A stretch of DNA of 64,000 bases, from assembly GCF_027111315.2 (NCBI RefSeq), contig NZ_CP114289.2, forward strand, positions 3,720,001 to 3,784,000, given 5' to 3'. The notes beneath the pieces were generated by a model. That model saw nothing but the letters and a program-made list of their open reading frames with translations. It was not told where the DNA came from and did no database searches. The DNA comes from Flavobacterium limnophilum (GTDB lineage: Bacteria > Bacteroidota > Bacteroidia > Flavobacteriales > Flavobacteriaceae). Positions 62,865 to 64,000 of this stretch are shown piece by piece. The stretch's first letter is position 1, and every line of letters begins with the position of its first letter. Both the position numbers and the translations under genes were made by a program.

Positions 62865-63152
62865 ATGTTATCCAAAAGACAAATAAACACCATTATCAAG
62901 GTTTTAAAACCTTATAATCCAAAAAGAATTGGGTTGTTTGGCTCTGTGGCAAGAAGTGAGGAAACAGCTTCTAGTGATATTGACATCTTATACAATTTCG
63001 ATTCACCGGTGACTTTATTCAACCTTGTTGAAATTCAAGATAAACTCCAAAAAATTTTAAAAAAAGAGGTAGACTTAGTTTCAGAAAATGCAATACATCC
63101 TAAATTGAAAGATTATATTTTTAATGATTTGAAAGTAATCTATGAAAATTAA
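62865..63152 (+). CDS. mntA: MntA-like nucleotidyltransferase antitoxin (second copy)
   Basis: A 95-residue minimal nucleotidyltransferase with an intact GSx10DxD motif (Gly26-Ser27, Asp38, Asp40; block GSVARSEETASSDIDIL). It should neutralise the HEPN toxin next to it by AMPylation. Overlaps the toxin gene by 11 bases. It is not closely similar to the first copy at 55.9 kb, so it is an independent acquisition rather than a recent duplicate. Confidence 0.9.
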   Translation: MLSKRQINTIIKVLKPYNPKRIGLFGSVARSEETASSDIDILYNFDSPVTLFNLVEIQDKLQKILKKEVDLVSENAIHPKLKDYIFNDLKVIYEN

Positions 63153-63498
63153 CAAAAACATTTTCAGATTAGAGCACATTTTGGAATCAATTGAAAAAAT
63201 TCAATATATAGTTAAAGATTTAGACTATGGGGATTATTTGGAAGATTGGATAAAACAAGATGCAATCGTCAGAAATTTTGAAATTATTGGAGAAGCAATT
63301 GCCAATTTAGATGATGAAATAAAAGTTAAAAACCCAGATGTTGAATGGAAATTGGCAAAAGATATGCGCAACTTTCTAGTTCACGAATATTTCAAAGTAG
63401 ATTTCAAAGCCGTTTGGGACACCATAAATATTCATTTACCAAAGCTAAAAGATCAAATCATAAAGACTCTCGAAGAGACTAAAAACCTTGACTCATAG
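63142..63498 (+). CDS. hepT: HepT-like HEPN domain toxin (RNase)
   Basis: A 118-residue HEPN toxin with the RNase motif R-x4-H-x-Y complete (Arg76, His81, Tyr83 in MRNFLVHEY) and the family block IVRNFEIIGEAIAN. No frame damage. Cotranscribed with mntA. Convergent with dprA, 6 bases between the stops. Confidence 0.91.
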   Translation: MKINKNIFRLEHILESIEKIQYIVKDLDYGDYLEDWIKQDAIVRNFEIIGEAIANLDDEIKVKNPDVEWKLAKDMRNFLVHEYFKVDFKAVWDTINIHLPKLKDQIIKTLEETKNLDS

Positions 63499-63504
63499 CA
63501 TTTT

Positions 63505-64000
63505 TTATATAGCCTCAAACAATTTCCCCGGCAAGGGTCGAATCACTCCCTTCAGCTCCATATTCAGGAGCATTCCCGAGATTTTATAAATGGGGAAATC
63601 ACATCGCAAAGCAATGATATCCATCAATTCCTTTCCGTTTTTTAGGAGATAATCGTATACTTTTTGCTCATCGTTTTCGAGAGTCACAAAGAGTTGTTTT
63701 TGAACGGGTTTTGCTTTGCTCTCGATATCCCAATTCAAGATATAAATCAAATCAGCGGCACTGGTAAGCAGGTTTGCTTTTTGGGTTTTAATCAGATTGT
63801 TGCAGCCTTGACTGTATTTATCGGTTGTTCTTCCTGGAACTGCAAAAACATCACGGTTGTAATCATTGGCAATATTGGCCGTAATCAAGGAACCTCCCCT
63901 ATCGGCAGATTCGATGACAATCGTGGCTTCGGAAATCCCCGCCACAATCCGGTTTCTTCGAACAAAATTCTCCTTTTCGGGATTGGACGAACTCCAAAAT
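63505..64000 (-). CDS. dprA: DNA processing protein DprA (3' part; 5' end beyond the window)
   Basis: The frame is open to the window edge. The visible part holds the end of the Rossmann-like core (VAGISEATIVIESADRGGSL, then TANIANDYNRDVFAVPGRTT, then SQGCNNLI) and a C-terminal winged-helix-like DprA domain (DEQKVYDYLLKNGKELMDII onward). DprA loads RecA on incoming single-stranded DNA in transformation. The start cannot be seen. The first Met inside the window is only an internal residue. Confidence 0.93.
   Translation of the reverse strand, partial: FWSSSNPEKENFVRRNRIVAGISEATIVIESADRGGSLITANIANDYNRDVFAVPGRTTDKYSQGCNNLIKTQKANLLTSAADLIYILNWDIESKAKPVQKQLFVTLENDEQKVYDYLLKNGKELMDIIALRCDFPIYKISGMLLNMELKGVIRPLPGKLFEAI

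Overview
The window looks like a chromosomal segment from a gliding member of the Bacteroidota, most likely Flavobacterium or a close relative. The support is: AT-rich intergenic DNA with the Bacteroidota -7 element TAnnTTTG in front of many genes; type IX secretion (T9SS) proteins (PorP/SprF family and CHU_C-type sorting domains); many secreted proteins and lipoproteins ending their signal in SxAQ/FSQ or LxxC; and an operon with the gene order of sprCDBF of Flavobacterium johnsoniae. No rRNA, tRNA or CRISPR array was recognised.

Layout. 0.2-12.3 kb is mostly housekeeping and envelope genes: a PlsC-type acyltransferase, a RelB/YafQ-type toxin-antitoxin pair, rnpA, an S41 processing protease, a double-OmpA protein, a GNAT enzyme, two lipoproteins, a four-LysM lytic transglycosylase, pgk and a DUF4239-like membrane protein. 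11.4-17.7 kb is a small L-fucose locus: a divergent AraC regulator, a GH29 fucosidase with a Tat-like signal, an L-rhamnose/L-fucose-type mutarotase and a GH95 fucosidase. No transporter or SusCD pair is present.

17.7-51.4 kb is a minus-strand gliding and surface-adhesin operon: a small secreted protein, a beta-helix protein, SprC-like, SprD-like, a SprB-like adhesin of about 8,300 residues, and SprF. A near-consensus promoter (TTG-N19-TAAGTTTG) lies just upstream of the first gene. The giant adhesin carries the most striking structure in the window. Its 80-90 Ig-like SprB repeats are ordered for about 16 kb into a higher-order cycle of seven repeat classes (a to g), repeated nine times with a period of about 1.79 kb. 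Adjacent cycles are nearly identical at DNA level in two zones. The SprD-like protein joins a PorP/SprF-type barrel, about 45 copies of a 16-residue TolA-like Ala/Lys repeat and a SPOR-like C-terminus.

51.4-57.4 kb is an accessory region. It holds a fossil IS5-type transposase, holB, a DoxX protein and a thioesterase, followed by a decaying higBA and a decaying mntA-hepT cassette. Each cassette is followed by a degenerate copy of the thioesterase gene's 3' end. A 99-bp tract of 11-bp iterons then lies upstream of recA. 57.4-64 kb holds recA with a clear terminator, a lipoprotein, an ECF sigma factor with a probable dual-membrane-spanning (Dma-like) anti-sigma factor, a second PlsC-type acyltransferase, trpS, an intact mntA-hepT pair and the 3' part of dprA, cut by the window edge.
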